NCBI RefSeq assembly: GCF_000445105.1
Contig: NZ_ATDP01000075.1
Location: 124,001 to 188,000, forward strand
Source: Sphingobium lactosutens DS20
GTDB lineage: Bacteria; Pseudomonadota; Alphaproteobacteria; Sphingomonadales; Sphingomonadaceae
Length of the DNA stretch: 64,000 bases
Reading direction: 5' to 3'
Below are positions 33,606 through 42,408 of the stretch, in pieces. The stretch's first letter is position 1. Every line of letters starts with the position of its first letter. Below the pieces are notes generated by a model, which saw only the letters and a program-made list of their open reading frames with translations, ran no database searches and was not told the origin of the DNA. Position numbers and translations under genes: made by a program.

Positions 33606-36368
33606 TCACCCGAGACCGGCTCCGTTCGCGTTGCCTGCCGCCAGCCGCGATGCTGCGGTCTGAGCGATAGCAGTCTGCACCTGCCCAGCGCGCTCGTTTA
33701 TCGCCGCCACCAGCTTGCCGCGATCGTTGGTGAAGATGATGGCGGATTCCCTAGCCCGTGATATCCCCACATAGAAGGACTGCTGGTCGACCAGATTGGC
33801 CGCCTTGCTGTCGGCATGGATCATGACGTGATCGGCGGTGCGCCCCTGGGCCGCAAAGGCCGTATCGACATAGCCATGGGCAATATGCCGGTCGCGGGCG
33901 GCATCGAGATGGAGTGTTTCGGTCGCTCCTCGCCCGGTCTGGATCGTAGCGGTGCGAGCCTGCTGATCGACGGCAATCACGTCGCCACGCTCGCCATTGA
34001 TTCGCCCTGCTTCGCGATCGTTGCGGGTGAACCGGATGGCATCACCGGCCTTCAGGTCGATCGGCTGGGCCGAGAAGGCCTGGGCATGACCCGCACCCCA
34101 TTGCCGCAAGCGCCAGTCCACCTCACGCCCGTCCTCCGCCTTGAGCGCTATGGCAGCCCTGGCCGGGTCGATGCGCTCGACGCGATAGGCTTCACCCCGC
34201 ACGACGCCCTTGTCGGCATAGTCGCGGGTGAAGCGGACAACATCGCCCTTGTCGTAACTTAACGGATCGCGCGCCTCCGCGCGGGTCAGTCCCTTGTTGA
34301 CGAGGGCTTCCACCGGGACGGCGGGGCCGGTCAGCGCTCCCGACTTGGCAAGCGCCGTACGAATGTCGGCGGTCAACGCATCGCGCCCCTCACGCGATGG
34401 CTCGATCACGATGGTGCGGGCACGCCCTGCCTTGTCGAGCCCGGCGTACCGCTCGACAATGGCGGCAAAGCGTGTCGAGCGTTCGGCACTCTCGATGATC
34501 TGCCCACCACCCCGATCCAGCGCAGCAAGCGCCTTCCTGGCATCTCCCTCAATCGACGCCAGCACAGCCTCCTTGGTGGCGAGGTTGGTCTGTCGCACGA
34601 TCTCGGCCAGCTTGGCGGTTTCCATGCCAGCGCCCTGCAACTGGGCAAAGGCCGCGCCCGCCTCGACCGACCCCAGCTGCTTCACGTCTCCGACCAGCAG
34701 GATGCGGGCATCATGCTTCGCGGCGAGGTCGAACAGCCGCGCGGTATCGCGCGCCGACAACAGGGATGCCTCGTCCACAATCCACGCGGTGGGCCGGGTG
34801 GGATCGCCACGCTCTGGCGACAGCAGGTGCCGGGCAACGGTATCGCCGCGCGTGCCCAGCGCCTCGCCCAATACCATCGCCGCCGACGCGGTCGGAGCCA
34901 GGGCCGTCACGGCTATCCCGCGCGCTTCGGCCTCGCGGGCGAAAGTCGCCAGCACGGTCGTGGTCTTGGCGGTGCCGGCATAGCCCTGGACGGCGGTGAT
35001 CCGGTTGCGGCTGGTCAGAAGCTGCTCGGCGGCGGCGCGCTGATCGGGAATCCAGCCACGGCCTGCGCGCTCGGCCTGCGCCGCTGCGCTGGCAACAGCC
35101 TTGGCGGCGGCAAGCGGTGAGGCGATGGGGGAGAGCGCACTGCGCCCCTCGACCTCGATCCGCAGCATCCTGGCTTCGGTCTCGACATTCTGCCGGGTGG
35201 TGAACCCGGTAAATTCCGCACCGCGCAGGTCGATATGGGTGCGGTCGATCAAGTCGCCCTGTTTCGTCGCGGCATCGATCGCCGCCCCGATCTGGGCGTA
35301 ACCGATCCGCCCCAGCCCGATCCTTCCGGCTTCCTCCTGCAAGGCGGCGGCGGAAAATACTGACTGCCGCTCACCCAGCTTGTCGGCGGCGTGGGCAACA
35401 GCGCGTGCGGCGGCGCCGTTGCCGTGCAATTCCATGGTAGCACGATAAGCCGGATCGGCGGCCCTGACTTCGGCCTCCCGGACCATCGCCAGTCTTGCCT
35501 CCGCCCCAAACCCCGCTTTGGCTGCCGTCTCCCGCCACTCCGCCACAAGGTTCCCATGATCGGCAGCAACCTTGGCCTCACGGGTGTCGAGCGTGGCCAC
35601 CTGCTTCTCGATGGCGCTTGCCGTGCTGCGGGACGTACCACGTTCCACAAGCGCCGCCTCGATCTCGGCGCTGCGGGTGCTGAACGCCTCGATGACTTGG
35701 TTGGAGACACCCTTGATCTCGAACAGGGACTCCTTGCCCGCCTCGATCTCATAGCCCAGTTCTCGGACCTTCAAGGCCAGTTCCTGCCGGTAGATGGCCC
35801 CGATCTGCTTCTGAAGCTGATAGATCGCGCGCGGTTCGAGGCTGCGCCAGGCACCGTCCTCGCCCTGTGTCGCGTTCAGGATGACATTGTGGGTATGAAG
35901 CTGCGGGTCCTGGGCGCGGCTGGTGCCGTGCTGGAAGCTGGCGATCACCAGATTGCTGGTCGCCTCGCGGGCAACGGTGCCGCCGTCGCGGATACGGGTG
36001 GCGGCCATATGACGTTCGACATGGGCCATCGCGGTTTTCACAGCCTCACCATGCGCCTCGAACAACCGCCGGTCACCCGCGACGTCGGCCATGATCGACA
36101 CCGACTTGGGCGCGCTCAGGGTCACGTCCCAACCGGGACGATGCTCCAACTGCCCGTCGCGGAAGGTGCCAAGCTGCTGGTCGCCGATCCTGCCGTCGAG
36201 CAGAGCGCGGAACTCATCGCGATCCACTTCGCCCGACAGGCCCAGCGCCTCCGCGCCAGCACCTTGCCATTGCGACGGCGATAGCCCGCCGTCGGCATAA
36301 TAGTCGTCGGCCTCATAATAGCTGCTGGCTTGCGCTGAACTGGTCAGCGCCGATACCGACGCCACCAT
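33606..36368 (-). CDS. MobF-family conjugative relaxase-helicase (TrwC/TraI-like)
   Basis: A 920-aa protein that nicks oriT and unwinds the transferred strand. The relaxase domain (about 1-300) has tyrosines Y17/Y18 and Y23/Y24 near the N-terminus for the transesterification, and the three-His metal site H147, H158, H160 in FQHGTSRAQDPQLHTHNVI. The helicase domain has Walker A GYAGTAKTTT, motif II WIVDEASLL and late motifs (VYVGISRARE-like FYVGISRARESAIIF). The ATG at 36368 overlaps the coupling-protein stop (TGATG); a GTG one codon earlier is possible. Last gene of the trwA-trwB-trwC-like order. Confidence 0.95.
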   Translation of the reverse strand: MVASVSALTSSAQASSYYEADDYYADGGLSPSQWQGAGAEALGLSGEVDRDEFRALLDGRIGDQQLGTFRDGQLEHRPGWDVTLSAPKSVSIMADVAGDRRLFEAHGEAVKTAMAHVERHMAATRIRDGGTVAREATSNLVIASFQHGTSRAQDPQLHTHNVILNATQGEDGAWRSLEPRAIYQLQKQIGAIYRQELALKVRELGYEIEAGKESLFEIKGVSNQVIEAFSTRSAEIEAALVERGTSRSTASAIEKQVATLDTREAKVAADHGNLVAEWRETAAKAGFGAEARLAMVREAEVRAADPAYRATMELHGNGAAARAVAHAADKLGERQSVFSAAALQEEAGRIGLGRIGYAQIGAAIDAATKQGDLIDRTHIDLRGAEFTGFTTRQNVETEARMLRIEVEGRSALSPIASPLAAAKAVASAAAQAERAGRGWIPDQRAAAEQLLTSRNRITAVQGYAGTAKTTTVLATFAREAEARGIAVTALAPTASAAMVLGEALGTRGDTVARHLLSPERGDPTRPTAWIVDEASLLSARDTARLFDLAAKHDARILLVGDVKQLGSVEAGAAFAQLQGAGMETAKLAEIVRQTNLATKEAVLASIEGDARKALAALDRGGGQIIESAERSTRFAAIVERYAGLDKAGRARTIVIEPSREGRDALTADIRTALAKSGALTGPAVPVEALVNKGLTRAEARDPLSYDKGDVVRFTRDYADKGVVRGEAYRVERIDPARAAIALKAEDGREVDWRLRQWGAGHAQAFSAQPIDLKAGDAIRFTRNDREAGRINGERGDVIAVDQQARTATIQTGRGATETLHLDAARDRHIAHGYVDTAFAAQGRTADHVMIHADSKAANLVDQQSFYVGISRARESAIIFTNDRGKLVAAINERAGQVQTAIAQTAASRLAAGNANGAGLG

Positions 36369-38224
36369 CACACCGGTCCCTGACTGTCAGGCTTCGGGGT
36401 GGGTGACGACGATGCTGATGACGACGATGGCGGTGGAACAGTGCTGCTGGCGGCCTGTCCCCACAGCATGGTCGCCGGATCGGCGCCGATGAACCCCGGC
36501 TGGCGGGGATCGCCACGCTGCGCGATATGATCGGCGGTCAGCCTGATCCTGGCCACCGGCAAGCCGTCGGGCAGCAGCAGATAGCCTTCGTGCCGAGCAA
36601 GGCGGAGCTGGCTCTCCATGACGGCTGGCCGCACCTCGCGCATTCTGCCCAAGTTTATGCGGTGGCCCTCGTCGCCGTCACCCAGCATGTCGGTCTTGGT
36701 GCGGATCTCCATCTCGCAATCGCCAATGGTCTGGCTGGCCCATTGCCGTGTGTCGCTGTCGATGGTTTGCAGGAACAGCTTGGTGTTGCAGCAGCCCAGC
36801 ATGGATTCTGCGATCTGCGGCCCATAGCGGTGCTGCATCTGGCCCAGCGCCTGAAAGGTCAGCACCACCGCCGCGCCGAACTTGCGTCCTTCGGGCAGCA
36901 GCCGCGCCAGATTATCTACGCGGGGCAGATCAGCTAGCTCGTCCAGCACGAACCAGATACGCCGATCTTCGGAAGAGCGCAGGCCCAGCATGGCGCTGGC
37001 GGCACATTCCAGCCAGCAGGCAAGCAACGGCTTCGACGCCTCGAAGTAGTCCTCCTTCCTCGGCACGAATATCCAGGGTCGCGCACCGGGATGCCGGTCC
37101 AGCGCTTCAATGAAGCTGCGGAAGGCGAAGGGCCTCGCCTTGCCGTCCCCGGCGCGCAGGAACTGGATCAGGTCCGCCGCCTTCGCCAGCATGAACAGGA
37201 CGCTGCCCGTGGCCCGGTCGGCATCGTCGGCAAAGGTCCGCGCCGACGAACTGGTGGCCAGCCATTCCTTCAAGTCGTCCTTTGGCCGGTTCTTGAGGGC
37301 ATGGAGCAAGTCGGGCAGGGTGCACTTGTTCTCCTGCCACAAAGCTCGGATCATATTGGCAACAAGGATGCGGCTGGTATCGAGCCACACGTCGCTGTCG
37401 TGCTGCCCGGTCTCGGTGATCAGCTGGTGGGCGATGCGGTCAGCATCGGCAGGGTGGGCAATCTCGGCAAAGGGTGACCAGAAGGCGCAGCGGGCATCGA
37501 ACGGATTGAGGATCACGTCGCCGCGCGCCGGGTTGTAATAGTGTGCGATGAACTCGCCGCTGGTGTCATAGACCAGGGCGGCTTCGCCGCGTGCCTCGAT
37601 GCCATCAAGCAATTGCCGCAAGGCCGTGGTCTTGCCGCTGCCGGTCGTTCCGATCATCGCCATGTGGCGGGTTTCGAGGCGGGCGGGGATCGGCACCTTG
37701 CCGATCGACAAGGTGTGGGCGTCAGCCTCTTTGCCGGTCAACCTGGCAAGCTGCTTCTCGTCCACTACCTGCGTTCCGCCGATCCAGCGGTCGGCCAACA
37801 GGCGCTCGCGCCGCCGGGCCAGCGCGCCGCGCAAGGCGATCAACGCCAGCAGCCAGGTGCCGAAGCCCAGCCAACATCCCCACCTGGCCCAAGACCAGAC
37901 AAGATCGACGCGCCGTCGGAAATAGGGATGCGCGATGATCTGGCGTGCCGAACGCCCTTCCTCGACATGGTTGGGAAAGCGAACGTCGATCCCCGTATCG
38001 GATTCCCAGCCGGACACGGCCCAGAGCTTTGTCCTGGCCCAATAGTAGGTGCTGGTGGCAAGCATCACGTCACGGCCGAGCATCATGTTGGGCAGTGCCA
38101 GTCCGCCGAGGGCAATCGAGGCCAGCATCACGAGGGCCTGGCGCTTGAGGCGAGCGCCTTGCGTGCTGAGATGATGCTTGCGCAGGGCATCGGCATGGTT
38201 GCGGCGATCGTCGGGGCTGGTCAT
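36368..38224 (-). CDS. Type IV coupling protein (TrwB/TraD-like)
   Basis: A 618-aa inner-membrane ATPase that delivers the relaxosome to a mating channel. Two hydrophobic segments (about residues 31-50 and 115-135) are followed by a RecA-like domain with Walker A GTTGSGKTT (192-200) and Walker B WFVLDELADLP. ATG at 38224 overlaps the stop of the upstream RHH-type gene (ATGA). The C-terminal tail is Pro/Ser-rich. Length and order fit TrwB. With no mating-pair genes in the element, it must dock on a helper's Type IV secretion system. Confidence 0.93.
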   Translation of the reverse strand: MTSPDDRRNHADALRKHHLSTQGARLKRQALVMLASIALGGLALPNMMLGRDVMLATSTYYWARTKLWAVSGWESDTGIDVRFPNHVEEGRSARQIIAHPYFRRRVDLVWSWARWGCWLGFGTWLLALIALRGALARRRERLLADRWIGGTQVVDEKQLARLTGKEADAHTLSIGKVPIPARLETRHMAMIGTTGSGKTTALRQLLDGIEARGEAALVYDTSGEFIAHYYNPARGDVILNPFDARCAFWSPFAEIAHPADADRIAHQLITETGQHDSDVWLDTSRILVANMIRALWQENKCTLPDLLHALKNRPKDDLKEWLATSSSARTFADDADRATGSVLFMLAKAADLIQFLRAGDGKARPFAFRSFIEALDRHPGARPWIFVPRKEDYFEASKPLLACWLECAASAMLGLRSSEDRRIWFVLDELADLPRVDNLARLLPEGRKFGAAVVLTFQALGQMQHRYGPQIAESMLGCCNTKLFLQTIDSDTRQWASQTIGDCEMEIRTKTDMLGDGDEGHRINLGRMREVRPAVMESQLRLARHEGYLLLPDGLPVARIRLTADHIAQRGDPRQPGFIGADPATMLWGQAASSTVPPPSSSSASSSPTPKPDSQGPV

Positions 38225-38592
38225 GGCCGCTTCTCCCGCGCGAGGCCCCGCTGGCGATCGTAGGCGGCGGTGATCTCCTCGGTGAGGATCGCGTCGCTCT
38301 TGCGCGCGCCGCTGGCGGCACTGCGGGCGTAGCAATAGGCCGCGCAGGCGGTGAACAGGGCGCGGTCCAGCATGTGCTCCACGTCCACGATGCGCGTACC
38401 GACCGATGCCAGTTCGGTCACGATCTCGCGGGTGTCGATTGTGCTGCCCGTCCCTTGAACGAGGGCCGCGAGTCCCGTGTCCACGACGCGGGCGAGCATG
38501 GCATATTCGCTCAATCCGCGTTGCCGGGCAAAGCCGGCAAGGGCGCGGTGCTGGGCCGGAGAAAGCCGCACGGTCTGGGCACGGGCGCTCAT
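38221..38592 (-). CDS. Relaxosome accessory protein (TrwA-like, probable ribbon-helix-helix)
   Basis: A 123-aa protein. The N-terminal VRLSPAQHRALAGFARQRGLSE resembles a ribbon-helix-helix DNA-binding start, followed by a helical region. It sits immediately before the coupling protein with an ATGA overlap, as TrwA does in IncW plasmids, where it binds oriT and represses the trw operon. The RHH assignment is by pattern and position only. Confidence 0.65.
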   Translation of the reverse strand: MSARAQTVRLSPAQHRALAGFARQRGLSEYAMLARVVDTGLAALVQGTGSTIDTREIVTELASVGTRIVDVEHMLDRALFTACAAYCYARSAASGARKSDAILTEEITAAYDRQRGLAREKRP

Positions 38593-38799
38593 CGCACCGC
38601 TCCAGCCGAGATGCTATTCGCCATCGCGTGAAATGGCAGATTTGCGCTGTTTTGGCCAAGCCGCGTTTGGCGAGATGCTATCCGCATCCCGTCAAACCCG
38701 CAGAAAAGCTGGATGCACCCGTGCGTGAGGTGTGTATCTGAATTGTCGGCTCGATGCGTAGCATCGCAGCCCTGCAACCTTGCCGTTGCGGCGACCATA
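38593..38799. other. Candidate origin of transfer (oriT)
   Basis: A gene-free 207 bp upstream of the TrwA-like gene. It holds a direct repeat CGAGATGCTAT at 38607-38617 and 38671-38681 (64 bp apart; similar sequence continues after each) and a perfect inverted repeat CGATGC-GTA-GCATCG at 38752-38766. Repeats for TrwA-type binding and a hairpin near nic are usual parts of a MobF oriT; the nic site was not matched. Confidence 0.5.
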
Positions 38800-39408
38800 T
38801 CAGGCATGTCCCAGTCCTTTCCGGCAAAGGGCGCACAAGCCGTCACTGGGTTCGCCGGGGCAGCAATCGCGCGCCGTGTCCGGGCTTGCGTCCGGCATGG
38901 TGTCGGCCTCGCGCTTCCCAAACGCCCACGCCGCGATCATCGCCTTGGCGGCGGGGTCGGCAATGCTCCGGTCGATTTCTTCCGAGACATAGCGGAGGGC
39001 ATAAAGATCATGCTTCCGGACCCACGCGAGGGTCACGTCCTCAATCGCCTGCTGCATCCGCTTGTGCAGCGCCTGTGCCTCGAACGGATTAAGATGGGCG
39101 GTCACGCCACTGGTGACGATCAGGCCGCCCAAGGGAAGCCACTGGTCGTCCGCCACCTGCCAAGGTCCGTCGATCCGGCATTGGGAAATGTCGCCGTGAT
39201 AGATGGCGATGGGCGGGCGTTGGGCACGCTTCCACGGGATCAGCGCATTGCGAATCGTGTCGCCATCCGCGTCGTCAGCGACGATCTTGTCGAGCAACGG
39301 CGTCACATAGGACGCGGTGCGGGCATCGAGGAACGCGCGATACGTAACCTTGCGGTCACGGCGCAGCAGGTCGGCAAGCCGATCAACGGCCTTGCGGAAA
39401 ATGAGCAT
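38800..39408 (-). CDS. Hypothetical protein of the mobilization region
   Basis: A 202-aa protein with GAAGGAGG 5 nt before the ATG, which fixes the start. Mostly alpha/beta soluble sequence (IVTSGVTAHLNPFEAQALHKR). The C-terminus has four cysteines (DCCPGEPSDGLCALC) that could bind a metal. Family not recognised. It lies upstream of the candidate oriT and mob block on the same strand and may belong to mobilization or element maintenance. Confidence 0.7.
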   Translation of the reverse strand: MLIFRKAVDRLADLLRRDRKVTYRAFLDARTASYVTPLLDKIVADDADGDTIRNALIPWKRAQRPPIAIYHGDISQCRIDGPWQVADDQWLPLGGLIVTSGVTAHLNPFEAQALHKRMQQAIEDVTLAWVRKHDLYALRYVSEEIDRSIADPAAKAMIAAWAFGKREADTMPDASPDTARDCCPGEPSDGLCALCRKGLGHA

Positions 39409-39521
39409 AGGGCCTCCTTCCGTGAAAACACGGTTGCGAGAGTTCAGGGGGCGGGGGGGATGCACGTAGGCGCGGAGCGGCCCGCCAACTCAAAAGGCTG
39501 GGACCGCGTAGCGCCTGGGGG

Positions 39522-39695
39522 TCAGATGACGGTTCGCGATTGCGCCAAGCGCCGGATTGACTCGGTGGTCAGCAGGGTTCGCCTGCCAATCTTGATCGCA
39601 TCCAGTCCGCCGGATTTTATCAGGGCGTAAACCGATGATCGCCCGACGCCTAGCGCCTTGGCGGTATCATTGATGGATATGGCAAGTGGTTCCAT
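39522..39695 (-). CDS. AlpA-like helix-turn-helix protein (regulator or excisionase)
   Basis: A 57-aa protein, MEPLAISINDTAKALGVG..., with the MerR/excisionase-type helix-turn-helix (INDTAKALGVGRSSVYALIK) followed by the beta-wing segment AIKIGRRTLLTTESIRRLA. Proteins of this size near P4-type integrases are typically AlpA regulators or recombination directionality factors that favour excision. It is about 1 kb from the integrase in the same direction. Confidence 0.85.
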   Translation of the reverse strand: MEPLAISINDTAKALGVGRSSVYALIKSGGLDAIKIGRRTLLTTESIRRLAQSRTVI

Positions 39696-39868
39696 GTGAG
39701 CCTCCGTAGTTGATGATTCGCGGTGGGAGACGCCTCAAGTTGCACAAGGCTGGGGCTGGGTCGTGCGGGAACCTGAAAGCCGCCTGAATCCGCCAATGTT
39801 CGAAAAGTTCGGTAAATCGGTTTTGCGAGCACCGACGTTTTCCCGCGCGTTTTCGGTAATGCGGTCTT

Positions 39869-40786
39869 TCATGGTGTAGGTGGATTTCGATTATTTTTTA
39901 TCGCCGCGATGATTCTCTTGGCGAATTTCCGCAATTCCGTAGGTTCAGGCACCGGAATGTTGTTGCCATGATCCTCACTGGGATCGCAGCGAGCATGGAT
40001 CAATTTCATGATCTGTGTTTCGATACGGCTGCTTTCGGGATCAATTGCGCGTAGGCTCGGATGCTCGATCAGGGTCAGGAGCATTGCCTCATAGTCATAT
40101 TCCTTTGGCCGTCCTCCCGCTTGCGGTTTGACCTTAAGGGCGCGAATGATTTCTTCCGGTTCCGCTTCCACGAAAATCTGCGCGCTGAACCAAAATCCCT
40201 TGGGAGGCATTACAAGGCATCGCGCACCGGGTTCTTCAGAGAGGAGCAATCCTCTCAACCGGCCAAAAAAATGGCGACGGCTAATCGGACGCCTGATGCC
40301 TTTTCGGTCATAAAAATAGGCTTTGGGACCAGTTCGGTCGCCAAGGTAGGCAAAAAGGCTTTCAAGCGTATCGATAGTGGACTGACGGCCTTTTCCATAC
40401 AGGGCTGGGCGTTTATGCCGAACCAAGCCAAGCCCATATTGAAAATTCCGCCAGTATACGGCGGCCGCGCCTGCGATCAAAAGCAGGGGGAAAATAACGT
40501 AAGCTGGCCTCTGGCCAAGATCATGCTGGCCTAATGTCTCTGCACCCCAAACGAAGAAGCCAATCAGCGCGAAAAATGAGGATAGGGAAAACACAATGGC
40601 GCAAAACAGAAATCTGGTTTGGACCTTTCGTTCAATCCCGGCAGCAATGTTGTCGATCTCAAGAAGCGCCTCGCGTTCTGCCTCCTTGGCATACAGAAGC
40701 CTGGCGGCAATGTGCGGAAGGGCGCGGTGATGATCGCTACCGGGACGCTCTATTTGGGAGAGAGCGGGTGTCTTGCCGCCATGCAT
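39869..40786 (-). CDS. Hypothetical membrane protein between integrase and AlpA-like gene
   Basis: A 305-aa protein. After a soluble N-terminus (about 1-52), two transmembrane helices are seen at about 58-80 (FLFCAIVFSLSSFFALIGFFV) and 93-112 (VIFPLLLIAGAAAVYW), then a basic 190-residue cytoplasmic domain (GRPKEYDYEAMLLTLIEH). Family not recognised. Its start overlaps the 3' end of the integrase gene by 37 bp. It is the only membrane cargo gene; a role in exclusion or defence is speculative. The true start could be a later Met. Confidence 0.65.
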   Translation of the reverse strand: MHGGKTPALSQIERPGSDHHRALPHIAARLLYAKEAEREALLEIDNIAAGIERKVQTRFLFCAIVFSLSSFFALIGFFVWGAETLGQHDLGQRPAYVIFPLLLIAGAAAVYWRNFQYGLGLVRHKRPALYGKGRQSTIDTLESLFAYLGDRTGPKAYFYDRKGIRRPISRRHFFGRLRGLLLSEEPGARCLVMPPKGFWFSAQIFVEAEPEEIIRALKVKPQAGGRPKEYDYEAMLLTLIEHPSLRAIDPESSRIETQIMKLIHARCDPSEDHGNNIPVPEPTELRKFAKRIIAAIKNNRNPPTP

Positions 40787-41979
40787 CGGTTTCCTCCTTC
40801 ACGCAGTTCATCGATATAATCGCTCCACCACTGGGCCATTTCGACACGCTCCGGCCAATAGGCCGACTGGTTGTAGATGCGCCGAACGCTACCCGCGACC
40901 ATATGCGCTAGCGCCCGTTCGATGGCATCGGGGTTCCATTTGCCGGATTCGTTCAACAGCGAGGATGCGGACGTGCGGAATCCATGGGCGGTCATCTGAT
41001 CCTTGGAAAAGCCCATGCGGCGCAAGGCGGCGTTGATCGTGTTATCGCTGATCGGCCTTGTCCGTGTCCTGATCGACGGGAAGGCATAACGCCCGGAGCC
41101 GGACAGGGACCGCATATCAGTTAGGATCGCCAGCGATTGGCGGGATAGGGGCACCGAATGGGACTGGCGCATCTTCATCTTCCCTTCCGGGATGATCCAG
41201 ACCGCCTTTTGAAAATTCACCTCGGTCCATTCCATCTGCCGGATTTCGCCTGGACGTTGGAAGACATGAGGTGTCAGTTTTAGGGCATACATGACAGCGG
41301 GATCGCCCTGGTAATCCTCGATTGCCCGAAGCAATGCTCCGAAAGCCACCGGATCGGTGATCGCGGGGAAATGCTTGACCTTCGCCGTAGTCAGCGCGCC
41401 TATCAGCAGTTGGCCCGGGTCACGCTCGGCCCGCGCTGTCGCCACCGCATAGCGAAACACACGGCTGGCGAACGCTCGGAGAAGATTCGCCGTCTCTAAC
41501 CGGCCCCGTCGTTCATGCTTACGCAATTCATGCAACAGTTCCTGCGGCGTGATTTCAGCGACGGGACGCTTGCCGAAATCGCCGCCAAGCAGTTTCACGA
41601 ACCAGCGCATCTTTTCCAGTGTCGGTTCCGCCAAACCCTCCCGCGTTTTCTTCTCAATCAGTTCCTCGGCTACGGTAGCGAAACTGTTGTTGGCCCGGAT
41701 GCTGGCCTCAATGCGAGCCTGACGCTTGGCGACGTTAGGATCGATCGCATGGGCGAGTTGCCTGCGCGCCGCATCGCGCGCAGATCGCGCCTCGGCCAAT
41801 GTGATTTCAGGATATGATCCCAGCGCCAGCTTTCGCTCCACGCCGTCCATCCTATATTTGACGCGCCAGAGTTTGCTACCCTTTGGATTGACCAGAAGAT
41901 AAAGTCCCTGCGCGTCCGTGATCTTGTACGGCTTTTCCCTGGGTTTGGCGTTGCGGATTGCCGTGTCGGTCAGCGCCAT
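40750..41979 (-). CDS. int: P4-type tyrosine recombinase / integrase
   Basis: A 409-aa site-specific recombinase. The N-terminal arm-binding DUF4102 domain (ALTDTAIRNAKPREKPYKI, GLYLLVNPKGSKLW) is followed by a core-binding domain and the catalytic domain with R242 area (QRPGEIRQMEW), H332-x-x-R335 (HGFRTSAS), H359, and the tyrosine in RIYNQSAYW (Y369 or Y374). It lies 170 bp from the 3' end of tRNA-Cys, the expected insertion target, and points away from it. It is intact. Confidence 0.96.
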   Translation of the reverse strand: MALTDTAIRNAKPREKPYKITDAQGLYLLVNPKGSKLWRVKYRMDGVERKLALGSYPEITLAEARSARDAARRQLAHAIDPNVAKRQARIEASIRANNSFATVAEELIEKKTREGLAEPTLEKMRWFVKLLGGDFGKRPVAEITPQELLHELRKHERRGRLETANLLRAFASRVFRYAVATARAERDPGQLLIGALTTAKVKHFPAITDPVAFGALLRAIEDYQGDPAVMYALKLTPHVFQRPGEIRQMEWTEVNFQKAVWIIPEGKMKMRQSHSVPLSRQSLAILTDMRSLSGSGRYAFPSIRTRTRPISDNTINAALRRMGFSKDQMTAHGFRTSASSLLNESGKWNPDAIERALAHMVAGSVRRIYNQSAYWPERVEMAQWWSDYIDELREGGNRCMAARHPLSPK

Positions 41980-41980
41980 T

Positions 41981-42032
41981 TGGGGGCCTCGCTACTGTGG
42001 GGGCCTTACGAGGCCCCAAGAAAAGGCCCCCA
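41981..42032. repeat. Four-copy 9-bp repeat at the integrase promoter/attachment arm
   Basis: TGGGGGCCT occurs at 41981-41989 and 41998-42006, and inverted as AGGCCCCA (42011-42018, one base short) and AGGCCCCCA (42024-42032). The cluster starts just at the integrase start codon, so it may be integrase arm sites, an operator, or a transcription-control hairpin. Confidence 0.7.
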
Positions 42033-42145
42033 TCATTCGCGGCTACAGGCAAATAGAGGCCATCGCCGACAACCGACGAATAGCCTTAAACTAGCGGGAA
42101 TCTGGGATTTTTTCAATCGTCAACACGCTCGTGCTGACAGGATTT

Positions 42146-42219
42146 TGGAGGCCCGAGCCGGAATCGAACCGGCGTGCACGGATTTGCAGTCCGCTGCGTA
42201 ACCACTCCGCCATCGGGCC
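42146..42219 (-). tRNA. tRNA-Cys (anticodon GCA)
   Basis: Complete 74-nt cloverleaf including encoded CCA. Acceptor GGCCCGA / TCGGGCC, anticodon loop CTGCAAA, T-arm GCCGG-TTCGATT-CCGGC, and discriminator T, as required for cysteine tRNAs. The anticodon is at 42185-42187. It is the integration target of the adjacent island; the integrase-duplicated segment regenerates its 3' end, so the gene stays functional. Confidence 0.97.
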
Positions 42220-42408
42220 TTGCAAGTGGGACGCCGCAAATGTGCGGCTTTGGCGGCAAAGTCAAGCCGCATGGCGCGGCGGCGACCCAAGAAACTTGGG
42301 CGCCTTCTTGCAAAGCCGCTTGGCGCGGCGCGCCCGCTGATTTAGAGGTCCGATGATCTCCTTAGTGTATTGCATTGCCAATACAGTTGTGCCAAGCGAG
42401 GAACTATC

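Larger units (their letters stand above)
16343..42145. mobile_element. Integrative mobilizable element inserted at tRNA-Cys
   Basis: A 25.8-kb element between two copies of the tRNA-Cys 3' end (16343-16364 and 42146-42168). The right copy is part of an intact tRNA, next to which lies the integrase, the standard order for tRNA-targeting islands. It encodes an integrase, an AlpA-like protein, a TrwABC-like mobilization block, an IS110, ArdC, a sigma factor, nucleotidyltransferases, two DNA methylase systems and a three-gene ATPase/DUF262 operon. No VirB/Tra mating-pair genes are present, so transfer would need a helper element. Boundaries are inferred from the repeats. Confidence 0.88.

Noticed and set aside
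16343-42145. Self-transmissible ICE
   Set aside because: No VirB4, VirB6, VirB8-11 or pilus genes are present between the attachment sites. The HerA-like ATPase at 52396 is outside the island and is not VirB4.
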